Source of the DNA: Acanthosepion esculentum
Taxonomy: Eukaryota > Mollusca > Cephalopoda > Sepiida > Sepiidae
DNA: 64,000 nt
Assembly (NCBI GenBank): GCA_964036315.1
Contig: OZ038480.1
Span: 17,324,954 to 17,388,953 of the forward strand
Reading direction: 5' to 3'
Shown here: one piece after another, positions 9,109 through 19,196 of the stretch
How the letters are laid out: each line of letters starts with the position of its first letter
Numbering within the stretch: the stretch's first letter is position 1
Made by a program: the position numbers and the translations under genes
Notes under the pieces: generated by a model
What the model was told of the DNA's origin: nothing
The model's input: the letters and a program-made list of their open reading frames with translations, nothing else
Database searches by the model: none

Positions 9109-9843
9109 AAAGCAAAAACAAAAGTAGTTAAAGATAAAGAAGTACCACTAACAATAAACTTTAAATCAAGGCTATATAATAAATAAACTTGGAAAACTAA
9201 AAGTTCTAGAAAAAGAAAAGAAAAACTAGAAACTAAATAGTCTCGTAAGACTTTTTAAAAAAAATAAAAAATGGCGCCCGAAGGCAGCCGAAATAAAAGA
9301 AAAAAAACAATAAATAAAACTCCTACTTTTTTTCGTCAATTAAACGACAGAAAGAAAAAGAAAAGAAATAAAAATGTCTGGTTTGACACAAGTCAAACCA
9401 AACTAAAAAATAAAGGTTTGCGGCCGAAGCCGCTAAAGAAATAAATTAAAAACAAAAGCTGAAACTTAAAAAATTAAAGGATTGCGACCGAAGTCGCTAA
9501 ATAAAACGGGGGAGGGTAAAAAACGAAAAGGAGGATAAATTAAAAACAAAACTTTTTCTTTTTTTTCTTCAAATGTAACAACAGAAAATAAAAAGCCGGT
9601 AAGACTTTGTCTTACTGAACTAAAAAATAAAAAATGTTGGCCGAAGCCAAGAACGAAAATGAATTTAAACGAAAGAAATAAAACAAATGAAAATAAAAAC
9701 TTAACAAATAACTTAGCTTAACGGAAAAAAGTCAATTAACTTCTTCAAGTAAAAACAGGTTCACCGGTCCAAAATCGTCTGACAATTGACAAACGAAGTC
9801 CAGGAAATAGCGCGAATAAAAAAGGGATTCCGGAAATAAAAAA
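9021..9843 (-). promoter_or_regulatory. 5' UTR of LINE copy A with tetraloop hairpins
   Basis: Apparently identical to 1905-2727, so all hairpins recur at +7116: UACG loop at 9240-9251 and UUCG loops at 9276-9285, 9420-9433, 9484-9497 and 9637-9650, plus the two longer stems at 9380-9399 and 9599-9615. Hairpins are separated by A-rich plus-strand (U-rich RNA) linkers. The leader could carry the promoter and an ORF1-binding or translation-control structure. Only the hairpins themselves are directly visible. Confidence 0.7.
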
Positions 9844-10187
9844 CCGGATGTAGTAATAAGACACCATTATATAGAAGAGGAGTGGGAAAAGCCCTGTTTT
9901 CATTGGCTGACGCTGACTGACATGTGTCAATAAGAACGGTCGAAGTCCAGCCTTACTAGTTTGCTAATTTAGTAATTACTATTTTTTGCAATGTCGCGGT
10001 GCGTAGCACGACGCTTTCAAGGAGGCGGCCTGTTTCACCTAGAATCAAGTCGGGGTTGCTGTTGGAGCCGATATGATGCGAAACCCGAAATCGGCGATGA
10101 GAACAGTGCATCACTGAAGACCACCCTTGATGCATCTAAAATGTATGACTTAACTAGTTTAATTAAATCTTGTTGATCATCTGAAAA
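9844..10187. other. 5' flank of LINE copy A; no gene seen
   Basis: The sequence beside the outer end of the tandem LINE pair, starting CCGGATGTAG. It lacks LINE homology and shows no convincing coding frame; a 61-codon frame at 9991 has no recognisable features. The part up to 10187 may belong to the DNA transposon whose terminal repeat lies at 10188-10241. Confidence 0.5.
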
Positions 10188-10241
10188 AAGAGACACTTAT
10201 TTTAAATATCTTAGGGGTTCACTTAATTTTGCACAGCACTG
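10188..10241. repeat. Tc1-like terminal inverted repeat (one end only)
   Basis: Read on the minus strand from 10241 inward this begins CAGTGCTGTGCAAAATTAAG and is followed outward by TA at 10242-10243. It resembles the ends of the Tc1 relic at 61819-62521 (CAGTGCTGT start). I find no matching left end, so this is a solo end or the far end of an eroded element. Confidence 0.5.
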
Positions 10242-10554
10242 TATATACCCATCTTTAAGAAACTAGTTATTCCGAGTCGTTGGAGTTGGCAGCTCGTACC
10301 CCAATCAAAGTATGCTTTTTGATTTCCTTTTTCAGATTACAAATTGAATGTTAATGCTCTTGATACGTTTGAACGAGAAATGAGGGCGACAAAATTTGAC
10401 CTGTTAAAATTTATTCTCAAATACCAGACATGCTTTGTCGCTTCAAGTTTCCTCTTCATCTTTGATAAAATTGTCCAGCATTCACTGTCATATATAGGGG
10501 GATTGATGCCACAAAGGTTGCACTTAATTTTTGGTTTCTAAAAATATTTTCCTG

Positions 10555-11500
10555 TTTCTTAATATTTTGTTTAGCTTTTGGAAGTCATCTTTCGCTGTTC
10601 TAATGCCCCTTCGGATTTCGGTGTCGCATTTTCCGACATCTGTTAAAAATCTTCCCCAGATATTTAAACTTCTGTACTTGCTTTATTTCAATTCATAGCT
10701 CGCATTTTGGACTCTTCCTCTTGTTGACAACCATACATTCTGTCTTCTTCTGCTATCAATCCTGTTTCATTTGCATATCTTATTTTTCTACTTGCTTGTG
10801 TCTGACATCCCCAATTTGTACTTCGCATCTTGGGCTGTATCTTTTGCTGACAACCATACATTCTGTCTTCTTCTGCTATCAATCCTGTTTCATTTGCATA
10901 TCTTATTTCTCTACTTGCTTGTGTCTGACATCCCCAATTTTTATTTTGCATCTCGGACTGCCCCTTTTGCTGACAACCATACATTCTGTCTTCCTACAAT
11001 TGACGATTAGTCCTTTATTCCCGCTTTCCTTTACAAACTTTTGTAGGAGTTTCTACAGTTTTCTTTCTGGGCTTACTATCAGCGCAATGTCGTCTGCGTA
11101 TCTTACGTTGTTAAGAGCATGCAATCAATTATAAATTCTAGTAGGACTCACAAGTTCTCTTATGATTGTCTAGAGTAATTAAATCCAGTGGGGAGATGAT
11201 ACTTTGTCTCAATTTATTTTCTATCGGTAGTAAAATGTTAAAATTATCCTAATATCTTACTGAAATTAATCGAGTTTTCCTAGCAGTTCAAATAGATCTT
11301 TGTGTTGCTTCTTATCAAATGCTTTTGCGTAGGATATGAAACATAGAAACACACGTCCTCCTGCATTTGTATAACTCGTTTTGATACCACTTGTTTCAGA
11401 TATCACGAAGTTTAATATACTTTCGTAACATTTGAGAGAAACTATATATGTGTGTGCCTCGAGATATTCCCAAGTGGTGCGGACAAGAAGGATTGAACTC
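10555..11500 (-). pseudogene. RTE-like reverse transcriptase relic
   Basis: A broken RT read right to left with several stops and frameshifts. Recognisable blocks are AKAFDKKQHKDLFELLG near 11270-11320, RYADDIALI near 11070-11110 (catalytic YADD intact), a segment around RKTECMVVS near 10990, and GKCDTEIRRGI near 10590-10630. The order matches the palm-to-thumb part of RTE-type endonuclease-RT proteins; the endonuclease is missing. A 123-bp tandem duplication (10726-10990) interrupts it. A paralogous relic lies at 20100-21245. Confidence 0.75.
10726..10990. repeat. 123-bp tandem repeat inside an RT relic
   Basis: Units start at GACAACC, positions 10726, 10849 and 10972, giving an exact 123-bp period (41 codons) over two full units and a partial third. 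The repeated piece is RT-derived, just after the YADD block. The period is a multiple of three, so open frames run through it on both strands. Confidence 0.85.
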
Positions 11501-11739
11501 ACTACACAAGTGATTTGGAGTCACACAGCTCGAACAGAGAAGGAACAAAGAACAATTAACAGTGTATCAATATATGGACATCACCACTCATATATACGAA
11601 AGGGTGCTGAAAAGATCTCGGCTCAAAGTACATCCCAGAATTTGTCCAAAGGACCAAACAGAATACTAATTCTTGGGGGATCAGTTTATTATTTAAAACC
11701 TACAGAAAATTTATGTCCAATATAAATACTGCGAGGAAG

Positions 11740-11890
11740 GGCACCTCGAGGCGGTGTAATGGTTAGCAAGCTTTGTCTCGCTAGAACAATTACGACTGAA
11801 TAGTGAGTTCGATCCTCACTGGGTGCCCCTTAATTTCGGCCTTTTGCCACGTTTAAGCTAAACTTGGAAAAGCACTGGAAATTTTCTCAG
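11740..11890 (+). repeat. tRNA-derived SINE (family S2)
   Basis: The tRNA-like head keeps a 7-bp acceptor stem (GGGCACC at 11740 pairing with GGTGCCC near 11822-11828), an A-box-like stretch near 11754-11765 and a good B box GAGTTCGATCC at 11805-11815 inside a 5-bp T stem. The body after it has the TTTCGGCC...TTGCCAC string shared with copies at 56665-56803 and 57350-57462. The repeated body and missing normal D/anticodon arms argue for a SINE, not a functional tRNA gene. Confidence 0.75.
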
Positions 11891-12316
11891 CCCGACCCAC
11901 TTCATAACATCTGACTAAATGACCAAACACTATATTTTGTTTTGGGTGGGCGCCTTGGTCGTGCTGATAGTGTTAAATATATTAATTATTCTTTTATAGC
12001 AGATGCAATTTACGCCTATGTATGCGCATATAAACTATCTCGATTGCAGGTATCAGCTGATGCTAGTAGATTTATAATTGTGTGCGAATATGCTCATGTC
12101 TCTTGAGTATGAAGATTAATTAGAGAAATATAGGGAATTTCGACTTCATAGTTGTACATAACAGCGCCACATGCGTGTACTTATATAGACGAGTGCATAA
12201 AGTGAACTTCAGGTTCATGTACGTTTAGCGATATTAGGAGACAAAGCATAAAAATGTGAAAACACAAATCACACTAAAATAAAAGAGAAAGAAACGGTAA
12301 AACAAATAAGCAAACC

Positions 12317-12318
<2 letters not shown>
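11891..12318. other. No gene seen
   Basis: AT-rich DNA between a SINE and a (TA)n tract. I see no coding frame, RNA gene or repeat with a partner in the window. Confidence 0.5.

Positions 12319-12385
<67 letters not shown>
12319..12385. repeat. (TA)n microsatellite
   Basis: Uninterrupted TA tract of about 66 bp. Confidence 0.95.
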
Positions 12386-12389
<4 letters not shown>

Positions 12390-12499
12390 CTCAACTCCCT
12401 TTCTAAATATAATAGAATAAAAAAAAGAGAAAAGAAATGCTTAGTATAGAATTGGAAATAGAGAAAGGGATTGAGAGAGGGTTTTAATTATTATTATTT

Positions 12500-12923
12500 T
12501 CCGTAATAGCGTCGACGTCGTCAGCGAGTGCGTTGTCGTCTGCGCCAATGGAATATGCTAGCGGCCTTTTCCCGCCATTCAGTGGGAAGAATTATTTTGG
12601 GTATCAATTAAAATTCTCTTTGCGAACTCATAATAATCAAGCTGATCAGAGACCGACCTTTGGCAGCCTGCGAACCTCCCTCTCAAATATCTGTATTTAT
12701 TCATTGGGCCGATTTCTATTTCGTAGCGAATGGTGCCAATTCGCATAAGGTTAGCGAAAAGGTAACCCTTACGCTAATAGTTTCTAAGATGGCGTCGGCG
12801 GCGGAAGTGGTGGAAACGCGGAGACGTCGAGGCGAAGTGTTGGTTGGAAGGGTGGCGTACGTGATGAATTTTCGTCGCAATATCAGGAAGGAAAGAATTT
12901 TACTTGGTGCATATATGTATTTA

Positions 12924-12926
<3 letters not shown>
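12500..12926 (+). other. CpG-rich patch with possible first exon
   Basis: Unlike its surroundings, this stretch is rich in CpG and G+C. An ATG at 12789 in the context AAGATGGCGTCGG resembles start sites overlapping a YY1-type element. It opens a 45-codon frame beginning MASAAEVVETRRRRGEVLVG. A possible splice donor GTACGTGA follows at about 12858. I do not recognise the peptide. It could be a first coding exon of a host gene or chance; nothing else in the window supports a gene here. Confidence 0.2.

Positions 12927-12973
<47 letters not shown>
12927..12973. repeat. (TA)n microsatellite
   Basis: TA tract of about 46 bp directly after the CpG-rich patch. Confidence 0.9.
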
Positions 12974-12974
<1 letters not shown>

Positions 12975-13119
12975 CACACACATAAAATGGATGTTTGTAT
13001 TTTGTATTATACATCTGCAGTGACAGCTGCACACTAATAAAACAAAAACTCACAGGGAAACACACATACGTATCAATAACATATCGATGAATTTAATACA
13101 TTTAGGAAGACCGCGCAAA

Positions 13120-13286
13120 ATGCACACACACACACACACACATACACACACAGACATATGTATATATATATATATATGATTATGAATTACTTTATACTTA
13201 TACTATCTATACAACTTTAAAAAGTGCTCAATACAATTAACTAGAGCTAAATATATTATTTTTATTATTATTTTAATACGTATATT

Positions 13287-13323
<37 letters not shown>
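13120..13323. repeat. (CA)n and (TA)n tracts
   Basis: A short CA/TA compound tract (13120-13180) and a (TA)n tract (13290-13323). The interval between includes a string like part of repeat C (GTGCTCAATACA, near 13226). Confidence 0.8.
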
Positions 13324-13326
<3 letters not shown>

Positions 13327-13485
13327 TAAAATTTGCAATATTTATAGCCAAAAATACACTAAGTTTGAAGGATAGAACATTTGTTGGTATAAACAGCCTG
13401 GGTAAAGAAACCAACACCGTGTGGTGACAATCAGTTGATCGTATAAGACGTGAAAATAAACTGCAATGTTGATTTCTACCTGTAG

Positions 13486-13543
<58 letters not shown>

Positions 13544-13616
13544 GTCTTAATATATGTATATATATATACACACAGACATATATGTATATATATATACACA
13601 CACACACTTATATATA

Positions 13617-13666
<50 letters not shown>

Positions 13667-13687
13667 CACACATAAATACATATATAT

Positions 13688-13760
<73 letters not shown>
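13486..13760. repeat. Compound TA/CA microsatellite
   Basis: Long TA runs with short CA and TG interruptions. The open frames it gives on both strands are Ile/Tyr repeats and are not genes. Confidence 0.95.
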
Positions 13761-14132
13761 TAAAATTGTATTCTCGACGTATGAGGATCTGACAACTTAA
13801 CCAATTGAATTAGTTATGAAATTTTGTGCGATAATCTCAAGTGTCACTTAAGACCCGTTAGTGATTTACAAAGGAGGCCGCATATGCAGCAAGAGTGAAG
13901 ACTGTGGGATGCGATCACTGTTAGATTGGCTGACCTTTTAGATCTTGCTTTCGCTTCTTGAAGACGATTCAGACAAACAGATTGAAAACTGCTGAGTCCA
14001 CTAAAACACGTTGATCACTATTCTACTCGCTCCAAGGCTAATCGCTCAAGGGTGTTATGTGGTATATTGACACCTGACAAGTTGCTACGTAGCTTATCTT
14101 CGTATCTTAGCCATTGGTGTTCTGTAGCCCTG
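13761..14132. other. No gene seen
   Basis: Mixed-composition DNA with no coding signal and no second copy in the window. Confidence 0.5.
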
Positions 14133-14238
14133 AATATATATATATATATATATATATATGTATTTAAGTGTGTGTGTACATATATATATATAAATATATA
14201 TATATGTAAGTGTGTGTGTGTGTATATATATACATCAA

Positions 14239-14286
<48 letters not shown>
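14133..14286. repeat. Compound TA/TG microsatellite
   Basis: TA and TG runs ending directly at the tail of the SINE at 14287. Confidence 0.9.
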
Positions 14287-14288
<2 letters not shown>

Positions 14289-14505
14289 AAGACATTTTTT
14301 TATGTTTATACGTTCTTTTTATAGATACAAATATTTAAGTAAATGCTCTGTTTATAATAAACAGTATTAACAACATTTACCGGCCTGAATGTCTGAGAAA
14401 TTTTCATAGAAAATATGCGTCCTCCGACAGGAATCGAACCTGTATCCTATCCGGAACCGTTATATAGCCTGGCGGGCTTTACCGATTGAGCCGCAGAGGA
14501 GCGTT
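14287..14505 (-). repeat. tRNA-derived SINE (family S1)
   Basis: Read leftward, the tRNA-like head (about 14502 to 14420) has an A-box-like GGCTCAATCGG and a perfect B box GGTTCGATTCC at 14430-14440. The body follows (TTTCTATGAAAATTTCT, then CAGGCCGGTAAATG) and a tail with TTTGTATCTATAAAAAGAAC. The same body and tail recur at 14645-14785, 16877-16962, 29131-29330 and 34482-34735. It is a SINE, not a working tRNA gene. Confidence 0.8.
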
Positions 14506-14644
14506 TCGATTAGCAAGGTCGATTTTACTGTTTTTAAACTACAGCTCTACATGATTTTCTCTCGTACATTCATATCTGCTCGATTTTATCCAAATGTAAA
14601 CAAATCCCCTCACACATATTCAAATGGACAAAGTCCGACAATTT

Positions 14645-14875
14645 TTTAAAGACATTTTTTTATGTTTATACGTTCTTTTTATAGATACAAATATTTAAGT
14701 AAATGCTCTGTTTATAATAAACATTATTAACTATATTTACCGGCCTGAATGCCCGAGAAATTTTCATAGAAAATATGCATCTTCTATGAAAATTTCTTGG
14801 ACATTCAGGCCGGTAAATGTCGTTAATACTGTATTATAATAAACAGAGCATTTTCTTAAATATTTGTATTCTACC
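14645..14875. repeat. Inverted pair of S1 SINE bodies (foldback)
   Basis: A minus-strand S1 tail and body (14645-14785) runs straight into an opposite copy (about 14786-14870). They meet where the TTTTCATAGAA-type strings join, making a palindrome with arms near 90 bp and little spacer. Neither half has the tRNA head. Confidence 0.8.
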
Positions 14876-15077
14876 AATTTGTCTTATCCACAGAATTATT
14901 GTGAGAATTTTACTATATTGTCGATATGGAAGAAAAATCTTAGTATAAAGCAAGTTAATATTAATAACTTAATAACTTAAGTTAATATTAGCCAGGATGA
15001 GGCTTACGCAAAAGCGTGTCTGTCGATTTAAATTTTGGATTTAATATAACTATGAAAACAAAACCATTTCGCTTTAA

Positions 15078-15119
15078 TTTTGCCTTGATAAAGTCGGAAG
15101 ACGAAACGTGTCGGCAAAA
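15078..15119 (+). ncRNA. Hammerhead ribozyme-like RNA with U3-A8 core
   Basis: The fold is type I. Stem I is a perfect 7-bp pair TTTTGCC (15078-15084) with GGCAAAA (15113-15119). The core is TTGATAA (15085-15091) where CUGANGA is expected. Stem II is GTC/GAC around a GGAA loop (15093-15102). GAA is at 15103-15105, then a 2-bp stem III AC/GT with a 2-nt loop, and the cleavage triplet GTC with predicted cut after 15112. Position 3 is U and position 8 is A instead of C and G. These two bases pair in the active structure, so the change keeps the pair. Flanking DNA (CTACCAATTTGTC at 15145) recurs 274 bp upstream at 14871. Activity is unproven. Confidence 0.6.
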
Positions 15120-15184
15120 AGATTTTCTTTCTATTGTAATTGTTCTACCAATTTGTCATATCCACAGAACTGTTCTAGGAATTT

Positions 15185-15185
<1 letters not shown>

Positions 15186-15243
<58 letters not shown>
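15186..15243. repeat. (TA)n microsatellite
   Basis: TA tract between the hammerhead-like motif (cut site 73 bp upstream) and the Penelope relic. Confidence 0.95.
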
Positions 15244-15245
<2 letters not shown>

Positions 15246-15470
15246 CTTCCATATATATGTGGACAGGGTGGTACTATGTTTATAGGTTTCCTGATTGAAA
15301 CTACTGAGGTGGTTGTAATAACGTTTTTTGAAGCTGCTCTGGGTGGATCGTATGTAAACTTTAGGCTTCTTATCAGGGTTATTCAATTTATTTCGATGAA
15401 TTTTGACTTGGAAGATCACGCACTCTTGGCACCTCGCCTCCTTATTTCTACAATTACACTTGTGGTTTGT
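15244..15470 (-). pseudogene. Penelope-like element GIY-YIG endonuclease fragment
   Basis: Read leftward from about 15470: CNCRNK, then ECVIFQVKI, then KVYIRSTQSSFKKRYYNHLS and STYIWK, ending at the (TA)n tract. This is the order seen in the C-terminal GIY-YIG domain of Penelope-like retroelements (Cys motif, YIG, FKxRYxNH, YIW). The YIG glycine is Arg here, a sign of decay. No RT domain is present. Assignment rests on remembered family motifs. Confidence 0.65.
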
Positions 15471-15497
15471 CTTTGATTTTTTTAAAAGTTATTTAGT

Positions 15498-15542
15498 ATA
15501 TATATATATATATATGTATGTATATATATATATATATATATA
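15498..15542. repeat. (TA)n microsatellite
   Basis: Short TA tract with one TATGTATG interruption. Confidence 0.85.
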
Positions 15543-15904
15543 GCAAACAGGAAAAAAAAACGAAGAAAAAAAGACCTAGAAGCAGACACTTACCTAAAAA
15601 TTAACATGCCTAGGACAGAAAAAAACTTCGCAGCATCAGACCTCAAAAAGGTATTCACTTAAGTTTTACGCTTACCGTGATCGTCGGGCGACCAGAACTC
15701 AATATATACAATTAAGAAATAAATTGAACTCTTCATTCATTTTATTCCTAATCTAAGTTTTGGGGACATTACAATGAAGACATTTAATTTTGTTTATTAC
15801 TATTTATGTTTTATTTCTTGATATTGAGTACTTAATTAGGAAAACTTGATTTAAAAACGTCATTCTCCAGAAATATCTTGGTCGACCGATTTTTTAAAAC
15901 AAAA

Positions 15905-16615
15905 TCTTTATCATATATCGAGGTCATCGTGACCGAGGGTTTGAACGTGCTAGCCTTGTTCAAACAATTGATCACGCCCAGAAACTTTAACTAATGTCCG
16001 CTCCGTATAGTTGCCGTCTAAACCACCGGTGGGCTCTGTGGGGTTTTGAATAAACACAAGTGTGCCTGAACAGTTGCCCTAACAGAGAGTCGTCCTCGGT
16101 ATGACGATTATCTACATACGGCAGCAAGGCCTCTGATCAGGATGTTTTGAGTGAGCGTGGAACCACCTTTTAATTGTTGTTCCTAGGTCTACCCTAAGTT
16201 GAGTTCGTAGAACCTGTTAGCGTCCCAGCTATGGGCAAAGAGTGAACCCGCAAACTGGGGTCAAAACAATATGAACGTATAAAAAGAGATTTTTATAGTA
16301 AAAAAAAACAAACAACAACAATAGCCTTTTGCAATAAATATTACTAGCAATGCATTAAATAAAAAATTGCCTGTAATACATTTTGGTAAAAGATATTACC
16401 AACAATATATTCGACTTTCGATAAAAACATTCTTTACGAAAATATATCAATGAAACCTGATTTACAAACTGATTTCTTACAAAGAATACATATTCTATTC
16501 ATACGAACCTATCGTAAAAATTTTGTCGGCATTAAATAACCCATTACGATTGATGATATACCGTAAAACAAAATAGACCAAACCAAACAAAACCAAACCT
16601 CGTAGACAGGCATAC
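15905..16615 (+). repeat. Dispersed repeat D, copy 1
   Basis: A roughly 700-bp interspersed repeat with signatures GGCCTCTGATCAGGA, GGCATTAAATAACCCATT and a CCAAAC-rich end. Partners lie at 36605-36880 plus 37205-37275 (same strand), 45072-45345 and 48235-48430 (opposite). No coding capacity or RNA-derived head is recognised; the class is unknown. Confidence 0.7.
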
Positions 16616-16632
16616 TGGGAAACGACCGGGTA

Positions 16633-16637
<5 letters not shown>

Positions 16638-16711
<74 letters not shown>
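16638..16711. repeat. (TA)n microsatellite
   Basis: TA tract of about 72 bp just beyond the end of repeat D. Confidence 0.95.
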
Positions 16712-16713
<2 letters not shown>

Positions 16714-16844
16714 TACAGGTAATTAATCCGTTAGTATATAATCCAGGTGGATCCTAGTAATATTAATTATTAAAACTGAACCACATATAGCTCGATGTGT
16801 TTACTATAACATATTTATCTATAATATATTTACTATATTTATCT

Positions 16845-16992
16845 AAAGACATTTTTTGATATGTTTAACGTTCTTTTTTTCTCGGACATTCAGGCCGGTA
16901 AATGTTATTTAATACTGTTTATTATAAACAGAGCATTTACTTAAATACTTGTATCTATAAAAAGAACGTTAAACATATCAAAAAATGTCTTT
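16845..16992. repeat. Foldback element around an S1 SINE body
   Basis: Perfect 33-bp inverted repeats at 16845-16877 and 16960-16992 enclose an S1 SINE body piece (TCGGACATTCAGGCCGG). The outer arm is the S1 tail sequence, so this arose from inverted S1 tails. Confidence 0.85.
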
Positions 16993-17082
16993 AAATAAAT
17001 TGTCGGACTCTGTCCAATTCAAAATATATTACTATATTTACTATAACAGAGCATATGTTGAGGTAATTTTTGTTTTTTTTGC

Positions 17083-17085
<3 letters not shown>

Positions 17086-17159
<74 letters not shown>
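17086..17159. repeat. (TA)n microsatellite
   Basis: TA tract of about 72 bp with a single CA step. Confidence 0.95.
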
Positions 17160-17160
<1 letters not shown>

Positions 17161-18156
17161 TTGAATAATTTAGACAATTTTTGTTTACTTATTTTCAATA
17201 GGATCCCCTCAAGCTTCTTAGTATCCTTACTAAAGGAACAAAGAAAATTGATTTGATACATTTTCATTTATTCCCACTACTTTCAAGATTAGCACAATGT
17301 CATCATCAGGCTCTTCCTTTTTCTAAGATGAAAAAAGTGATATGTAACCTCATTTTTCTAAGAAAACGTTGTGTTCATCTGAAAGTTGAAATTTTACCTG
17401 TGAAGTGAAAAGCGCTAAGGTTATGTACTGTACGGTTTACACTTCAGGGGAGGTAACTAAGTTATGAAATGTCCAAATTTAAAAAACTATTTAAAACTAT
17501 TAGTTAAAACCTAAATATTTTAAACTATCTAGTGCAAACATTTTAAAACATTTCTGCAGTATTCATAATTAACTTTTGTGAAGGGTAGTTCAGTTTTTTA
17601 ATATAGCTTCAAAAATTTTTAGTTTATTATTTCCATGAAAAAGTATAGATATATTTTCAAGAAGAATTTTCCTAAATTGCAAATGTGGATAGTCATGCTG
17701 TTCTGAATGTTGTGATATGTTTGATACATCATTCTAATGAAATCTCAACTGTCGAGACAACGTAGTCGTAGTTAGCGGGGAGGAGTCATTACGAATGATT
17801 AAATTCGATATATTGAATTTAGTATAGTATGTAATTAACTTTACTTTTTATCTAGGATCTGTAGTGGATATATTGGTATTTATCATTTTTTAGGATATTT
17901 TCGTCTTGTTTACAATTAGAATGTATTCGATTGCCATATAAAAGATTAATATGTTTAGAGTTAATTGATGAAATATATTCCATTTGCTTTGTATTAAAAT
18001 TTCTCATAGAAAATCTTATTTACTTGTCAACTATATAATTAAGGAAGTTATTATTAATAAAAGTTTTATATTTTTTAATTCACTGTAGAAAATCTGTTTT
18101 GTGAATTAATTTATTTTGTATGGATGTCTTAATGAAACACGCTGTCAAAATATACG

Positions 18157-18159
<3 letters not shown>
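17160..18159. other. Single-copy AT-rich DNA, no gene seen
   Basis: About 1 kb with no coding frame of note and no window partner. A weak hammerhead-like string on the minus strand near 17277-17316 was considered and set aside. Confidence 0.5.

Positions 18160-18231
<72 letters not shown>
18160..18231. repeat. (TA)n microsatellite
   Basis: TA tract of about 72 bp. Confidence 0.95.
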
Positions 18232-18234
<3 letters not shown>

Positions 18235-18493
18235 TAAAAACAGATTACTTTAAGGTTCCATATAATAAATTATTTCACCACAGCCATTTTAAAGGACAGT
18301 GGATCATCAGATTTAAGAAACATTTTCTAATATGTAAGCAAGAACTTAAGACTTAAAATTTCTGGTTTAAAATGTTCTTTGTATCCGGAAAAGTCATAAT
18401 CACTCGAGCACTTTTAATATTTTTTATCGCTTGATCACTTTTTAATACTACGGTTTTCTGGTCTGATTCAACTCTGACCATTAACCTGTTATG

Positions 18494-18496
<3 letters not shown>

Positions 18497-18566
<70 letters not shown>

Positions 18567-18590
18567 CGTGTGTGTGTTTGTGTGTGTCTT
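18497..18590. repeat. (TA)n then (GC/GT)n
   Basis: TA tract (18497-18561) followed by a short GCGCGTGTGT run. Confidence 0.9.
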
Positions 18591-18591
18591 T

Positions 18592-18655
18592 GATTTCGCC
18601 AATAATTGCATTAATAATGCTAATTGATTCAAGGTATGATTAACTCTTTGTAATA
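18592..18655 (+). repeat. 65-bp dispersed repeat, copy 1
   Basis: Shares CCAATAATTGCATTAAT...AAGGTATGATTAACTCTTTG with 19139-19203. Both copies lie close to (TA)n tracts, on opposite sides. Confidence 0.75.
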
Positions 18656-19138
18656 TAAAATATATGCTGCCTATTTTATTATTTTAATGAAAAACAATTG
18701 ATCCGCAGTAAAGAATTCATGAGAAAAAACTACTAAGACATATCACTCTGTCAATTGAACTATCTACTTAGTTCATGTCATGTTAACTAAAAAACACTTA
18801 TAATAAAAAAATCGTGGATTTACCAAATTACAAAATTCATAAAAAATTATCACTTGATATATTTGAACTTTAGCGTTGCGATTTGCACGCTCCGACACTA
18901 CATAACCGTTAATAAATAGCTCATTCTTAAAAACATCTTTCGGTCGGAAAAACACATTTATTTCGTCTTCCAGTTTTAATTCTAAAGGAAAAAATACAGC
19001 CTGAAGATGAATGCGTGAAGCATTTGAGAGTACTAGCTGAATTAAAAAATACACCATATCCATTTTATACATAAGGATCTCATCATTCAGTGGATTATTA
19101 GTAGTATAATGCTTATAATTATGTCTACTAGCGAAGGG
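18656..19138. other. No gene seen
   Basis: AT-rich spacer. A 99-codon minus-strand frame at 18773-19072 has no recognisable domain and no supporting signal, so I do not call it. Confidence 0.45.
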
Positions 19139-19196
19139 ATTTTGCCAATAATTGCATTAATATTGCTAATTTATTTAAGGTATGATTAACTCTTTG

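Larger units (their letters stand above)
2728..9843 (-). mobile_element. Full-length Tx1-like non-LTR retrotransposon, copy A
   Basis: A complete LINE of 7,116 bp reading leftward: 5' UTR 9021-9843, ORF1 6957-9020, ORF2 3481-6945, 3' UTR 2728-3480. Its ends are set by comparison with copy B: homology stops after the six A residues at 9838-9843 (2722-2727 in B). Both ORFs are intact and the copies are nearly identical, so insertion or duplication was recent. An ORF1 with a CCHC knuckle plus an ORF2 with an APE-type nuclease, RT and a C-terminal CCHC motif fits the L1/Tx1 group. I place it nearest Tx1 by motif style, without a tree. No poly(A) tail and no target-site duplication are visible. 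Confidence 0.88.

Noticed and set aside
14420..14502. Functional tRNA gene
   Set aside because: The tRNA-like head is attached to a body and tail found at several other sites, so it is a SINE. The same applies at 11740, 32461, 34482, 42418 and 56665.
17277..17316. Minus-strand CTGATGA...GAAAG as a hammerhead
   Set aside because: No stem I pairing and a G at the cleavage position.
18773..19072. 99-codon minus-strand frame
   Set aside because: No domain, codon signal or repeat partner; it is within chance expectation for AT-rich DNA of this length.
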